Origin: Pseudomonas sp. Seg1
GTDB lineage: Bacteria; Pseudomonadota; Gammaproteobacteria; Pseudomonadales; Pseudomonadaceae
Length of the DNA: 64,000 bases
Direction of reading: 5' to 3'
Assembly (NCBI RefSeq): GCF_018326005.1
Contig: NZ_AP021903.1
Span: forward strand, 2,234,001 to 2,298,000
The translations under genes were made by a program, and so were the position numbers. The notes under the pieces are model-generated. The model was not told the origin of the DNA. It ran no database searches and saw only the letters and a program-made list of their open reading frames with translations. Below are positions 35,684 through 46,030 of this stretch, piece after piece; the first letter of the stretch is position 1, and each line of letters starts with the position of its first letter.

Positions 35684-37371
35684 AGACGCAGCTCATCCAG
35701 CACTTTGTTGAGTTGTGAACGGTGGCTGGCGATTTCTTCCGATCGCTGACCACCCAGCACCGAGGTGAAACTGTCCAGCCACTCGGCGATACGCTGCCGG
35801 TCGTCGCCGAGGCTTTGCATCCATGCACGTTCCAGTCGCGCCAGCAGGGTGCGGTTGGGCAGGGCATCGCGGGGGTGTATTTTCAGGCTGGTCAGGCGTT
35901 CATGGCTGGCCTGGCGCGATTGCTCGTCAAGCCCGGTAGGGCTGCGGTCGATGCTGTGGCTATGGCGTTCGCCTGTTTCCAGCAACGTGACGTCGACTTC
36001 GAGCAAACCATTGATGTCGTAACTGAAGCGCACGTCCAGCGCCTGGATGTGATCGCTGGGTGTCAGCGTGACATCGAAGGCGTCGATGAAAATGTTGTCG
36101 CGCACCCACGGCCGTTCACCCTGATAAACCGCAATGCGGATGAATTCCTGCCTAGGCGAGGTCGTGTGGTAGCGCTCCACGCGTGACGTCGGAATGATGG
36201 TGTTGCGTTCGATGATGGGTGAGAACGCGCCTTTGATGTCATCGCCGCGCATGGTCGAAATCCCCAGCGTGTACGGGCAGACATCGGTCAGGATCAGTTC
36301 TTCTACCGCGCCATCGCGGGCCTTGCACGCCGCTTGCGTCGCCGCACCAAGCGCAACAATCGTGTCCGGATCAAGATGACGGTAAGGCAGGCGCCCGAAC
36401 AGCGTGGCGACCAATTGCTGCACCGCCGGCATCCGCGTGGCGCCACCCACTAGCACCAGACTGTCGAGGTCGCGTGGCTTGAGCCGGGCATCGCGTAGGG
36501 CCTGTTCGATCGGTGCGCGCAAACGGCCAAGCAGCGGTTCCCAGATTTTCACCGCAGCGGCTTCGTCCAGCGACCACTCGAATGTCTGCTCGGCGTGCCG
36601 CCAGATCAGTTGCTGTCTGCCTTCGCCCAGTTTGCACTTGAGCTGCTCCAGCGCATCGCCAAGGCTGGCCATGGCTTGCGCGTCGACCGTTGCAGGGGGC
36701 AGTTGCCAGTCCTTGAGGCAGGCTTGCAGCAACGCGGCGGTGAAGTCTTCGCCACCGAGAAAATTGTCGCCGGTGGACGCATGCACCTCGATCAGCGGCA
36801 GCGCGTATTCCAGCACCGTGACATCGAAGGTGCCGCCGCCCAGATCGAAGATCAGCGTGCGTTCGAATTTCTGTTCATGCAGCCCATAAGCCATGGCCGC
36901 GGCGGTCGGCTCGTTGATCAGGCGCGTGACGGACAGTCCGGCCAGTTCAGCGGCAAACATTGTGCGTTTGCGTTGCTCGTCACTGAAATACGCCGGTACG
37001 GAAATCACCGCTTCCGAGACGGGGTGGCCAAGAAAAGCTTCGGCGTCCTGCTTGAGTGAGCCGAGCACCAGCGCCGAAAGCTCCTCGGGGCTGAACTGAC
37101 GACTGCCGAGTTCGACTTGTTTGTCACTGCCCATAAACCGCTTGAAGGCCGCAGCGCTGCGCTCCGGGTGTGTGGTCAGGCGGGCGCGGGCGGCTTTGCC
37201 CACCAGAATCGTGTCGTCTTCGTCGAGGCTGACCACCGACGGGGTCAACACATCTCCGAGGGCGTTGGGAATCAACCGCGCCTGACCGTCCTGCCAGACG
37301 GCGATCAAGCTGTTGGTGGTGCCAAGGTCGATGCCCAGCAGGGCCGGGCGGGGAAGGGTTGCATCCTGCAT
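35680..37371 (-). CDS. hscC: HscC-type Hsp70 chaperone
   Basis: A 563-residue Hsp70 of the short HscC class (E. coli HscC is 556). ATPase motifs: [16 protein letters not shown] (phosphate 1), [17 protein letters not shown] (phosphate 2), [17 protein letters not shown] (adenosine), and [11 protein letters not shown] as connector. The peptide-binding domain is present but the C-terminal lid is short, as usual for HscC. HscC works with a dedicated set of J proteins rather than DnaJ. The neighbouring J-domain gene, whose stop overlaps this one's on the other strand, is the likely partner. It lies 86 bases downstream of the GGDEF-EAL gene on the same strand. Confidence 0.92.
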   Translation of the reverse strand: MQDATLPRPALLGIDLGTTNSLIAVWQDGQARLIPNALGDVLTPSVVSLDEDDTILVGKAARARLTTHPERSAAAFKRFMGSDKQVELGSRQFSPEELSALVLGSLKQDAEAFLGHPVSEAVISVPAYFSDEQRKRTMFAAELAGLSVTRLINEPTAAAMAYGLHEQKFERTLIFDLGGGTFDVTVLEYALPLIEVHASTGDNFLGGEDFTAALLQACLKDWQLPPATVDAQAMASLGDALEQLKCKLGEGRQQLIWRHAEQTFEWSLDEAAAVKIWEPLLGRLRAPIEQALRDARLKPRDLDSLVLVGGATRMPAVQQLVATLFGRLPYRHLDPDTIVALGAATQAACKARDGAVEELILTDVCPYTLGISTMRGDDIKGAFSPIIERNTIIPTSRVERYHTTSPRQEFIRIAVYQGERPWVRDNIFIDAFDVTLTPSDHIQALDVRFSYDINGLLEVDVTLLETGERHSHSIDRSPTGLDEQSRQASHERLTSLKIHPRDALPNRTLLARLERAWMQSLGDDRQRIAEWLDSFTSVLGGQRSEEIASHRSQLNKVLDELRL

Positions 37372-37457
37372 GACTGATCTCGAAACGGCGCAAAAAAAGC
37401 GACCCTACAGGTTGCTGCCAACCCTGGCAATTGCGCGGTTGTTGCAAATTGGGCGCG

Positions 37458-40400
37458 TCAGGGCAGCAGTTTTTTCAAGTCCTCCAGCGGCAGGGGCCGA
37501 CTGTGCAGATAACCCTGATACAAGTGGCAACCCAGGCCTTGCAGGAACGCCAGTTGCTCCGGCGTCTCCACGCCTTCGGCAATCACTTCGAGTTCGAGGC
37601 TGCGGGCCATGGCGACAATGGCGCGGATGATCTCCGCGTCGTTCGGGTCGGTGGTTGCATCGCGGATGAACGACTGGTCGATTTTCAGCGTGTCCACCGG
37701 CAAGCGCTTGAGGTAGGTCAACGACGAATAACCGGTGCCAAAGTCGTCCATGGCGAAGCTCACGCCGAGTTTTTTCAAGCGACGCATTTTGCTGATGGTG
37801 TCTTCCAGATTCTGAATGACGATGCCTTCGGTGATTTCCAGTTTCAGCAGCGTGCAGGGCAGGCCGTGGCTGATCATGCTGTGTTCGATGCGTTCGACGA
37901 AGTCGTTCTGGCGGAACTGGCGTGGGCTGATATTCACGCACAGGCTGAAGTCGAAAGGGTTGATCAGGTCTGTGGCGATCAGTTGTTTGAACGCATCGCA
38001 GGCTTCGTCGAGGATCCAGGTGCCCACTTCCAGAATCAGGCCGCTGTCTTCCAGCACCTTGATGAACTCGGTCGGCGATTGTGCACCGAGCTCCGGGTGA
38101 TTCCAGCGCACCAGGGCTTCGGCGCCGATGATGCGGTTGTCCCGTGCGTCGACCTGTGGCTGGAAATGCACCTTGAATTCGCCACGAGACAAGGCCAGGC
38201 GCAAGTCGGTCTCCATGCGCAGCCGTTCGCTGGCCGCTTTCTGCATGGTGTTGTGGTACATCTGCGTGGTGTTGCGCCCGGAATCCTTGGCCCGGTACAG
38301 GGCGATGTCGGCACGCTTGAGCAGGTCGGTCGGGGTCGAGCCGTGGTCGGGAATCAGTGCCACGCCGATGCTCGGCGTCACTTGCAGGCGTTGACCGTCA
38401 AGGAACATCGGCTCCGAAAGCAATTCACGGATGGTGTCGGCCAGTTCGCGCACCTGCGCGCTGACTTCGTTGCGCGAGCCTTCCAGGCCGCTGAGCAGCA
38501 CCACGAACTCATCGCCGCCCAGACGTGCGACCGTGTCTTCCATGCGCACGCTGGCTTCTAGCCGAGCGGTGATGATTTTCAGCACGGTGTCGCCGACCGG
38601 GTGGCCAAGCGAGTCGTTGATGTGTTTGAAATGGTCGAGGTCAAGAAACAGCAGCGCACCGCGCAGGTTGTGGCGCTTGAGCAGGGCGATCTGCTGGCTC
38701 AGGCGATCCATCAGCAGCGCACGGTTGGGCAGGTTGGTCAGCGGGTCGTGGTAGGCCAGATGGCGAATCTGTGCTTCGGCGTTTTTCAGCAGGCTGACGT
38801 CGCGGGCGGTCAGCAGCAGGCATGCCGTTTCATTCAGGGTGATCGGTTCGACCGACACTTCCAGCGTCAGCAATTCCCCGCGCTTGTTGCGCCCGAGCAT
38901 TTCCTGATGGTGCACGCGGCCCTTGATCTGCAGTTCGGCCAGCAGCGCAGAACGTTGTTTCTCCTCGGCCCAGATGCCGACCTGATACACGGTTTTGCCA
39001 ACCACTTCATCGGCGCGATAGCCGGTAAGGCGACAGAAACCGTCGTTGACCTCCAGATAGCGTCCGGTATCGCGTTCGGTGATGGTGATTGCGTCCGGGC
39101 TTGAGTGAAAGGCCTTGGCGAATTTCTCCTCGCTGGCCTTGAGGGCGGCCTCCGAGCGTTGCTGCTGCGTGATGTCGCGCAGAGTGGTGACAATGCAGGG
39201 CTGATTGCCGACGCTGATCTGCCGGCTGGAAATCACGCAGGTCAGCGACTGGCCGTCCTTGTGCTGAACAATAATCGCAACATTGCTCAGGCCCTGTTCA
39301 CGGATCACCCGTTCGATGCGTTGCAGGCTTTTCGCCGAGGCGTCCCACAGACCGATGTCTTCGGCGGTGCGGCCGATCACGTCGGCGGCGCTCCAGCCGA
39401 AAGTCTGGGTGAAGCTTGAGTTGATTTCGATGAATTCGCCGCTGTCCTGCCGTGTCACGCAGATCGGGTCGGGGCTGACCTGGAACAGCGTGGCAAATTT
39501 CTCTTCGGACGCCACCAGCCGCTGTTCGCGCTCGACCTGATCGGTGATGTCCAACAGCGTGCCGGCCATGCGCAGCGGCGCACCGTTGTCGTCGCGATAG
39601 AGGCGTGCACGGCTTTCCAGATAGCGTGAGCTGCCGTCCGGCAGTTGCACGCGATACGTCAGTTGGTAATTGCCCGCCGGGCCTTCGCGCAGGCTGCGAT
39701 AGGCGTCGCGCATGCTATCGCGCTCTTCGCCGGGCACGCCTTCGAAAAACTCGTCGAACGATTCATGAAACGGTATCGGCTCCAGCCCGTGCAATTGCGC
39801 GGCGCGCGCCGAGCCATAGAGCATACCGCTGGGGATGTGCCAGTCCCAGGTGCCCAGCTGCGCCGAATCCAGCGCGAGATCGAGGCGTTCCTGGCTGTCT
39901 TTCAGGGCGTGTTCGGCGGCTTTGCGCTCGGTGGTGTCGAGGAAGGTGCTGAGCAGATACGGCTGGCCTTCGAGCTCGACTTTCTGGGCGCTGAGAATGC
40001 CGTCGTGAATCTGCCCGTTACTCTCACGAAACTGCACTTCCATGCTGACCAGTTCGCCCTTGGCCTTGGTTTTCTTGACCAGTTCGGCGCGTTGCTCGGG
40101 GTGCACCCACAGGCCCAGCTCCAGAGTGGTGCGGCCAATCGCGCTCTGCACCGGCCAGCCGAACAGGCTTTCAAAATACTGGTTGGCCTCGCTGATCAGG
40201 CCGTCTTCCTGGCGGGTGAGCAAGACCATGTTCGGGCACAGGTGAAACAGGGTGGCGAAACGTTTCTCCGAGCTGCTCAGGGCCTGTTCGCGTTGACGCT
40301 GGTGGGTGATTTCGCGAATCACCCCGATCATTCGGGGGCGGCCGTTTTTGTCCGGAAGCAGGCTGCCGTTGATCTCCAGCCAATGCAGGCTGCCATCGGG

Positions 40401-40736
40401 CCAGCGGATGCGGTGATGCATCGCCTGTTCCAGCGGCGCGCCGGCAATCACTGCATGGAAGGCGCGGACGGTTTTCGCGCGGTCTTCCGGCGGCAGCAAA
40501 TCGAGGTATTCAAGATCTTCCGGCAGTGGCTGGCGCGGATCGAAGCCGAACAATGCCTGGGTGCCCCGTGACCAACTGATCTGCCCGCGCTCGATGTCCC
40601 AATACCAGGCGCCGAGCCGAGCGCCGTTGAGCGCGGCGAGCAATTGCGGCGCGCTCTCCCAGCTCTGCTCGGAACGTCGCGGGTCAATGGCTTGAATGCG
40701 CGGCATCGGCGGAATTCGGTCAACAGATTTCGGCAT
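37458..40736 (-). CDS. Multi-PAS GGDEF-EAL cyclic di-GMP protein
   Basis: A 1092-residue protein without clear membrane helices: about five PAS/PAC modules in the first ~650 residues, a GGDEF domain (~660-825) and an EAL domain (~840-1090). The GGDEF active site is intact (RLGGDEFVVLLSG, near 739), with an RxxD inhibitory site (RMED) five residues before it. The EAL domain keeps EALVRWNH, the ITEG segment, DDFGTGYSS, IDQSFI and AEGVETPEQ, so phosphodiesterase residues also look intact. It may therefore synthesise or degrade c-di-GMP depending on PAS signals; oxygen, redox or small-molecule ligands are possible and none can be specified. An alternative ATG lies at 40706. It is upstream of hscC and downstream of the LysR gene on the same strand. 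Confidence 0.93.
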   Translation of the reverse strand: MPKSVDRIPPMPRIQAIDPRRSEQSWESAPQLLAALNGARLGAWYWDIERGQISWSRGTQALFGFDPRQPLPEDLEYLDLLPPEDRAKTVRAFHAVIAGAPLEQAMHHRIRWPDGSLHWLEINGSLLPDKNGRPRMIGVIREITHQRQREQALSSSEKRFATLFHLCPNMVLLTRQEDGLISEANQYFESLFGWPVQSAIGRTTLELGLWVHPEQRAELVKKTKAKGELVSMEVQFRESNGQIHDGILSAQKVELEGQPYLLSTFLDTTERKAAEHALKDSQERLDLALDSAQLGTWDWHIPSGMLYGSARAAQLHGLEPIPFHESFDEFFEGVPGEERDSMRDAYRSLREGPAGNYQLTYRVQLPDGSSRYLESRARLYRDDNGAPLRMAGTLLDITDQVEREQRLVASEEKFATLFQVSPDPICVTRQDSGEFIEINSSFTQTFGWSAADVIGRTAEDIGLWDASAKSLQRIERVIREQGLSNVAIIVQHKDGQSLTCVISSRQISVGNQPCIVTTLRDITQQQRSEAALKASEEKFAKAFHSSPDAITITERDTGRYLEVNDGFCRLTGYRADEVVGKTVYQVGIWAEEKQRSALLAELQIKGRVHHQEMLGRNKRGELLTLEVSVEPITLNETACLLLTARDVSLLKNAEAQIRHLAYHDPLTNLPNRALLMDRLSQQIALLKRHNLRGALLFLDLDHFKHINDSLGHPVGDTVLKIITARLEASVRMEDTVARLGGDEFVVLLSGLEGSRNEVSAQVRELADTIRELLSEPMFLDGQRLQVTPSIGVALIPDHGSTPTDLLKRADIALYRAKDSGRNTTQMYHNTMQKAASERLRMETDLRLALSRGEFKVHFQPQVDARDNRIIGAEALVRWNHPELGAQSPTEFIKVLEDSGLILEVGTWILDEACDAFKQLIATDLINPFDFSLCVNISPRQFRQNDFVERIEHSMISHGLPCTLLKLEITEGIVIQNLEDTISKMRRLKKLGVSFAMDDFGTGYSSLTYLKRLPVDTLKIDQSFIRDATTDPNDAEIIRAIVAMARSLELEVIAEGVETPEQLAFLQGLGCHLYQGYLHSRPLPLEDLKKLLP

Positions 40737-40805
40737 CGTTAACAGGCCTTGAGCGGTGGTGGCATTTTAGGCACAGGGACAGCGGCTCTATAGGAGTAGC
40801 ACAAG

Positions 40806-41696
40806 TTAGCCCAGAGTCCCTGGCAGATCGATTTGAGCATCCAGCAAGGCCATAAATGCTCTTGCCGCATTCGATAGCGTCCGTTCGGTGTGCACGATAT
40901 AGCCTAGCTGGCGACTGAGCTGTATGCCCGGCAAAGCGATGCTTGCCACCTGATCATCGAGCATGGTGCGCGGTAACACGCTCCAGGCCAGGCCGATGGA
41001 GACCATCATCTTGATGGTTTCCAGATAGTTGGTGCTCATGGCGATGTTCGGCGTCAGCCCCTGGGCCTCGAACAATCGTTGGACAATATGGTGTGTAAAT
41101 GTGTTGCCGCCGGGGAAAACCGCCGGATGACCGGCAATGTCCGCCAGACTGACGGCGCCATTGCTGATCAGCGAATGCTCGGGGGCGACCACGAAATCCA
41201 GCGGGTCGTCCCAGACCGGCGTGGCTTTGACCAGCGTGTGCGGCTCCGGCGCCAGGGTAATGACCGCCAGCTCCGCACGGCCATGGAGAATTTCCTCGTA
41301 GGCCACTTCCGAATCGAGGAACTGAATATCCAGCGCGACTTGTGGGTAGCGGCGGGTGAATTCCCTTAATAACGGTGGCAAACGGTGCAGGCCGATGTGG
41401 TGACTGGTGGCCAGCGTCAGCCGGCCGCTGACTTCACCGGTCAGATTGGTCAGCGCCCGACGTGTGTCGTCCAGCACATTGAGAATCTGATAAGCCCGCG
41501 GCAGCAGGGCGCGGCCGGCTTCGGTCAGGCCGACTTCACGACCGAGGCGATCGAACAGTCGCACCTTCAGTTGTTGCTCCAGTCCGGCAATGCGCTTGCT
41601 GATGGCCGGTTGCGTCAGGTGCAGCCGTTCGCCGGCGCCGGAGAAGCTGCCGGTCTCGGCAATCGCGATAAAAGCGTTGAGGTTGGCCAGATCCAA
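40806..41696 (-). CDS. LysR-family transcriptional regulator, divergent from leuC
   Basis: A 296-residue LysR regulator with an N-terminal winged helix-turn-helix (LANLNAFIAIAETGSFSGAG, HLTQPAISKRIAGLEQQL) and a periplasmic-binding-like effector domain. I choose the TTG start at 41696, which gives MDLANLNAF, the usual LysR opening, with GGAATACAACC in front. The ATG at 41726 has no Shine-Dalgarno and adds ten atypical residues. Divergent transcription from leuC, as in other Pseudomonas, suggests it controls leuC-leuD, possibly in response to a leucine-pathway intermediate; this is inference from position. Confidence 0.85.
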   Translation of the reverse strand: MDLANLNAFIAIAETGSFSGAGERLHLTQPAISKRIAGLEQQLKVRLFDRLGREVGLTEAGRALLPRAYQILNVLDDTRRALTNLTGEVSGRLTLATSHHIGLHRLPPLLREFTRRYPQVALDIQFLDSEVAYEEILHGRAELAVITLAPEPHTLVKATPVWDDPLDFVVAPEHSLISNGAVSLADIAGHPAVFPGGNTFTHHIVQRLFEAQGLTPNIAMSTNYLETIKMMVSIGLAWSVLPRTMLDDQVASIALPGIQLSRQLGYIVHTERTLSNAARAFMALLDAQIDLPGTLG

Positions 41697-41836
41697 GGTT
41701 GTATTCCAGTTGGTTATCCAAAGCATAAAAAATATGAATTTGAGTTATTTAATCTAACCCCATAGGATCGGCCTCACAAGCCAAAGGGTTATTGATAAGC
41801 CCAGGGCATAGAAACAAGCTGATGAGGAACCGTCTG
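41697..41836. promoter_or_regulatory. LysR / leuC divergent regulatory region
   Basis: An AT-rich stretch at about 41720-41760 in an otherwise GC-rich neighbourhood is where the two promoters and the LysR-type site should lie. No single box can be fixed with confidence. Confidence 0.35.
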
Positions 41837-43255
41837 ATGGCCGGCAAAACGCTCTACGACAAGCTCTGGGATTCGCATTTGGTCAAGCAGCGCGACGATG
41901 GCTCGGCGCTGATCTACATCGATCGTCACATCATCCATGAAGTGACCTCGCCGCAAGCCTTTGAAGGCCTGCGTCTGGCCGGGCGCAAGCCTTGGCGCAT
42001 CGATGCCAACATCGCGACCCCGGACCACAACGTACCGACCACGCCAGAGCGCAAGGGCGGCATCGAAGCGATTGCCGATCAGGTCTCGCGTTTGCAGGTT
42101 CAGACCCTCGATGACAACTGCGATGAATACGGCATCGTCGAGTTCAAGATGAACGACATCCGCCAAGGCATCGTCCACGTGATCAGCCCGGAGCAGGGCG
42201 CAACCTTGCCGGGCATGACCGTGGTCTGCGGCGACTCGCACACCTCGACCCACGGCGCTTTCGGCGCGCTAGCTCACGGTATCGGCACCTCCGAGGTCGA
42301 GCACGTGCTCGCCACCCAGTGCCTGGTCGCCAAGAAAATGAAAAACATGCTGGTGCGCGTCGAAGGGCAATTGCCGTTCGGTGTGACCGCCAAGGACATC
42401 GTCCTCGCCGTGATCGGCAAGATCGGCACGGCCGGCGGTAACGGCCACGCCATCGAGTTCGCCGGCAGCGCGATCCGCGACTTGTCCGTCGAAGGCCGCA
42501 TGACTATCTGCAACATGTCCATCGAAGCCGGCGCCCGTGTGGGTCTGGTGGCGGCGGACGAAAAGACTGTCGAATACGTCAAGGGTCGTCCGTTCGCTCC
42601 GAAGGGCGCGCAATGGGACATGGCCGTCGAAGCCTGGAAAGACTTGGTCTCCGACGCCGATGCCAAGTTTGACACCGTGGTTGAACTGGACGCCGCGCAG
42701 ATCAAGCCGCAAGTCAGCTGGGGCACTTCCCCGGAAATGGTTCTGGCCGTTGATCAGAACGTGCCGGATCCGGCCAAAGAGATGGATCTGGTCAAACGCG
42801 ACTCGATCGTCCGCGCCCTGAAATACATGGGTTTGACCGCCAATCAGGCGATCACCGACATTCAACTGGATCGCGTGTTCATCGGTTCCTGCACCAACTC
42901 GCGGATCGAAGACTTGCGTGCTGCTGCGGTGATCGCCAAGGGCCGCAAAGTCGCTTCGACCATCAAGCAAGCCATCGTGGTGCCGGGTTCGGGTCTGGTG
43001 AAAGCGCAGGCTGAAGCCGAAGGTCTCGACAAGATTTTCCTCGAAGCCGGTTTCGAATGGCGTGAGCCGGGTTGCTCGATGTGCCTGGCGATGAACCCGG
43101 ACCGTTTGGAGTCCGGCGAGCATTGCGCCTCGACCTCCAACCGTAACTTCGAAGGCCGTCAGGGCGCCGGTGGCCGTACCCACCTCGTCAGCCCGGCCAT
43201 GGCGGCTGCGGCAGCGGTGAACGGTCGTTTCATCGACGTTCGTGAATTGATTTAA
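41837..43255 (+). CDS. leuC: 3-isopropylmalate dehydratase, large subunit
   Basis: Large subunit of isopropylmalate isomerase, 472 residues, converting 2- to 3-isopropylmalate in leucine synthesis. Iron-sulfur ligands are seen in [11 protein letters not shown] and in [13 protein letters not shown], and the aconitase-family segment [15 protein letters not shown] is present. The start at 41837 ([14 protein letters not shown]) has GAGGAACC upstream. It forms an operon with leuD, 11 bases downstream. Confidence 0.98.
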   Translation: MAGKTLYDKLWDSHLVKQRDDGSALIYIDRHIIHEVTSPQAFEGLRLAGRKPWRIDANIATPDHNVPTTPERKGGIEAIADQVSRLQVQTLDDNCDEYGIVEFKMNDIRQGIVHVISPEQGATLPGMTVVCGDSHTSTHGAFGALAHGIGTSEVEHVLATQCLVAKKMKNMLVRVEGQLPFGVTAKDIVLAVIGKIGTAGGNGHAIEFAGSAIRDLSVEGRMTICNMSIEAGARVGLVAADEKTVEYVKGRPFAPKGAQWDMAVEAWKDLVSDADAKFDTVVELDAAQIKPQVSWGTSPEMVLAVDQNVPDPAKEMDLVKRDSIVRALKYMGLTANQAITDIQLDRVFIGSCTNSRIEDLRAAAVIAKGRKVASTIKQAIVVPGSGLVKAQAEAEGLDKIFLEAGFEWREPGCSMCLAMNPDRLESGEHCASTSNRNFEGRQGAGGRTHLVSPAMAAAAAVNGRFIDVRELI

Positions 43256-43266
43256 AGGAGCGCAGC

Positions 43267-43911
43267 ATGAAAGCTTTTACTCAGCACACTGGTCTTGTCG
43301 CGCCTTTGGATCGTGCCAACGTCGACACCGACCAAATCATTCCGAAACAGTTTTTGAAGTCGATCAAGCGCACCGGTTTCGGTCCGAACCTGTTCGACGA
43401 ATGGCGTTACCTCGATGTCGGCCAGCCGTATCAGGACAACTCCAAGCGTCCGCTGAACAAGGACTTCGTCCTCAACGCCGAGCGTTATCAAGGCGCCAGC
43501 GTGTTGCTGGCCCGGGAGAACTTCGGTTGCGGCTCCAGCCGTGAACACGCGCCGTGGGCACTGGAGGAGTACGGTTTCCGCAGCATCATCGCGCCGAGCT
43601 ACGCCGACATCTTCTTCAACAACAGCTTCAAGAACGGCTTGTTGCCGATCATCTTGAGCGACGCGGAAGTCGATGAACTGTTCAAGCAGGTCGAGGCCGA
43701 GCCGGGTTATCAATTGCAGGTTGATCTGCAGGCGCAGACCGTGACCCGTCCGGATGGCAAGGTGTACAGCTTTGAAATCGATGCGTTCCGCAAGCACTGC
43801 CTGTTGAATGGTCTGGACGATATCGGTTTGACCTTGCAGGACGGTGATGCGATTGCCACCTTCGAGGCCAAACACCGCGTTAGCCAGCCTTGGTTGTTCC
43901 GCGACGCGTGA
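43267..43911 (+). CDS. leuD: 3-isopropylmalate dehydratase, small subunit
   Basis: Small subunit of the isomerase, 214 residues. Motifs: [19 protein letters not shown] at the N-terminus, and [14 protein letters not shown], the substrate-binding swivel domain signature. It pairs with LeuC. AAAGGAGCGCAGC gives a strong Shine-Dalgarno. It is followed by a REP doublet rather than a terminator. Confidence 0.98.
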   Translation: MKAFTQHTGLVAPLDRANVDTDQIIPKQFLKSIKRTGFGPNLFDEWRYLDVGQPYQDNSKRPLNKDFVLNAERYQGASVLLARENFGCGSSREHAPWALEEYGFRSIIAPSYADIFFNNSFKNGLLPIILSDAEVDELFKQVEAEPGYQLQVDLQAQTVTRPDGKVYSFEIDAFRKHCLLNGLDDIGLTLQDGDAIATFEAKHRVSQPWLFRDA

Positions 43912-43938
43912 TTGATTCGAGATTGATGTAGTCGGGGC

Positions 43939-44028
43939 CGGCCCCATCGCTGGCAAGCCAGCTCCCACAGGGATTTGCGGTGTTCACAAAACCTGTGGGA
44001 GCTGGCTTGCCAGCGATGAGGCCGGAAC
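43939..44028. repeat. REP doublet
   Basis: Inverted copies at about 43944-43971 (CATCGCTGGCAAGCCAGCTC) and 43994-44020 (GTGGGAGCTGGCTTGCCAGC). Confidence 0.92.
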
Positions 44029-44056
44029 AGACACCACAAGATCAAAGGAAGTCCCC

Positions 44057-44824
44057 ATGACCAGCACCGCCCAGCACAGTCAGGTTGTCCAGAAGCAATT
44101 CGGTGAACAGGCCGCCGCCTACCTGAGCAGCGCCGTTCACGCTCAAGGCACCGAATTTGCGCTGCTACAGGCCGAACTGGCCGGGCAGGGCAATGCCCGG
44201 CTGCTGGATCTGGGGTGCGGCGCCGGCCACGTGAGTTTCCACGTCGCACCGCTGGTCAACGAAGTGGTCGCTTACGACCTGTCGCAGCAAATGCTCGACG
44301 TGGTCGCTGCCGCTGCCGTTGATCGCGGCATGAGCAACATTGTCACGGTCAACGGCGCCGCTGAGCGCCTGCCGTTTGCCGACGGTGAGTTCGACTTCGT
44401 GTTCAGCCGTTATTCGGCGCATCACTGGAGCGATCTCGGTGTGGCACTGCGCGAAGTGCGCCGGGTGCTGAAACCGGGCGGTGTGGCGGCGTTCGTTGAC
44501 GTGTTGTCACCGGGCAGCCCGCTGTTCGACACTTACCTGCAAAGCGTCGAAGTGCTGCGCGACACCAGCCATGTGCGCGATTATTCCGCTGGCGAGTGGT
44601 TGCGTCAGGTCAGCGAGGCCGGGCTGCATACCCGCAGCACCACGCGGCAGCGTCTGCGCCTGGAGTACAGCAGTTGGGTCGAGCGCATGCGTACACCCGA
44701 AGTGATGCGCGCGGCGATCCGCCAGTTGCAGCAGTCGATGGGCAACGAAGTGCGCGAATATTTTGAGATTGATGCCGATGGTTCGTTCAGTACAGATGTA
44801 ATCGTGCTGATGGCAGAACGCTAA
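44057..44824 (+). CDS. Class I SAM-dependent methyltransferase
   Basis: A 255-residue methyltransferase of the UbiE/Methyltransf_11 type. Motif I is LLDLGCGAGHVSFHVA, motif II AYDLSQQMLDVV, and motif IV is around DFVFSRYSAHHWSDLGVAL, with VLKPGGVAAFVD after it. The substrate is unknown. Pseudomonas keep a methyltransferase at this spot between leuD and leuB, so it may be co-expressed with the leucine genes or carry out an unrelated small-molecule methylation. AAAGGAAG precedes the ATG. Confidence 0.85.
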   Translation: MTSTAQHSQVVQKQFGEQAAAYLSSAVHAQGTEFALLQAELAGQGNARLLDLGCGAGHVSFHVAPLVNEVVAYDLSQQMLDVVAAAAVDRGMSNIVTVNGAAERLPFADGEFDFVFSRYSAHHWSDLGVALREVRRVLKPGGVAAFVDVLSPGSPLFDTYLQSVEVLRDTSHVRDYSAGEWLRQVSEAGLHTRSTTRQRLRLEYSSWVERMRTPEVMRAAIRQLQQSMGNEVREYFEIDADGSFSTDVIVLMAER

Positions 44825-44881
44825 AAGAATTTTTCCGGGCGTGCCGGTTAACGGCGCACCGACTGAAGACACGAGGAAAGC

Positions 44882-45964
44882 ATGAGCAAGCAGATTCTGA
44901 TTCTCCCAGGCGACGGTATTGGTCCGGAAATCATGGCCGAAGCGGTCAAGGTGCTGGAACTGGCAAACGACAAGTACAGCCTGGGCTTCGAGCTGAGCCA
45001 TGACGTGATCGGTGGCGCCGCCATCGACAAGCACGGCGTGCCGCTGGCCGACGAAACCCTCGACCGTGCCCGCGCCGCCGACGCCGTGCTGCTGGGCGCG
45101 GTGGGCGGCCCGAAATGGGACACCATCGAGCGCGATATTCGTCCTGAACGCGGTCTGCTGAAAATCCGTGCGCAATTGGGTCTGTTCGGCAACCTGCGTC
45201 CGGCGATTCTCTATCCGCAACTGGCTGACGCTTCGAGCCTGAAGCCGGAAATCGTTGCCGGTCTGGATATCCTGATCGTGCGCGAACTGACCGGCGGCAT
45301 TTACTTCGGCGCGCCACGCGGCACCCGTACCCTGGAAAGCGGCGAGCGTCAGGCCTACGACACCCTGCCGTACAGCGAAAGCGAAATCCGCCGCATTGCC
45401 CGCGTCGGTTTCGACATGGCCATGGTCCGTGGCAAAAAACTCTGCTCGGTGGACAAGGCCAACGTCCTCGCATCCAGCCAGCTGTGGCGTGAAGTGGTCG
45501 AGCAAGTGGCGAAAGACTATCCAGAAGTCGAACTGAGTCACATGTACGTCGACAACGCCGCCATGCAACTGGTGCGCGCGCCGAAGCAGTTCGACGTGAT
45601 CGTCACCGACAACCTGTTCGGCGACATCCTGTCCGACGAAGCGTCGATGCTCACCGGCTCCATTGGCATGCTGCCGTCGGCCTCGCTGGATTCGAACAAC
45701 AAGGGCATGTATGAGCCTTGCCACGGTTCGGCGCCGGACATCGCCGGCAAAGGCATTGCCAACCCGTTGGCAACGATTCTGTCGGTGTCGATGATGCTGC
45801 GTTACAGCTTCAATCTGCACGACGCGGCTGATGCCATCGAGAAGGCGGTCAGCGTGGTGCTTGATCAAGGCTTGCGCACCGGCGACATCTATTCGGCCGG
45901 TTGCACCAAAGTCGGTACGCAGGAAATGGGCGACGCAGTAGTCGCCGCGCTGCGGAATCTGTAA
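44882..45964 (+). CDS. leuB: 3-isopropylmalate dehydrogenase
   Basis: NAD-dependent oxidative decarboxylase of leucine synthesis, 360 residues. Landmarks are the [11 protein letters not shown] opening, the substrate-binding [10 protein letters not shown] segment, and [22 protein letters not shown] with the metal-binding Asp residues. The adenine-binding [17 protein letters not shown] is also present. It follows the methyltransferase by 57 bases and precedes asd by 66. Confidence 0.98.
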   Translation: MSKQILILPGDGIGPEIMAEAVKVLELANDKYSLGFELSHDVIGGAAIDKHGVPLADETLDRARAADAVLLGAVGGPKWDTIERDIRPERGLLKIRAQLGLFGNLRPAILYPQLADASSLKPEIVAGLDILIVRELTGGIYFGAPRGTRTLESGERQAYDTLPYSESEIRRIARVGFDMAMVRGKKLCSVDKANVLASSQLWREVVEQVAKDYPEVELSHMYVDNAAMQLVRAPKQFDVIVTDNLFGDILSDEASMLTGSIGMLPSASLDSNNKGMYEPCHGSAPDIAGKGIANPLATILSVSMMLRYSFNLHDAADAIEKAVSVVLDQGLRTGDIYSAGCTKVGTQEMGDAVVAALRNL

Positions 45965-46030
45965 TCTCTCGGGCCCGCTGCGAAATTCAATACAAAGCAG
46001 CGGCCCACTTTTCAAGAAGGTGTAGTTGCG

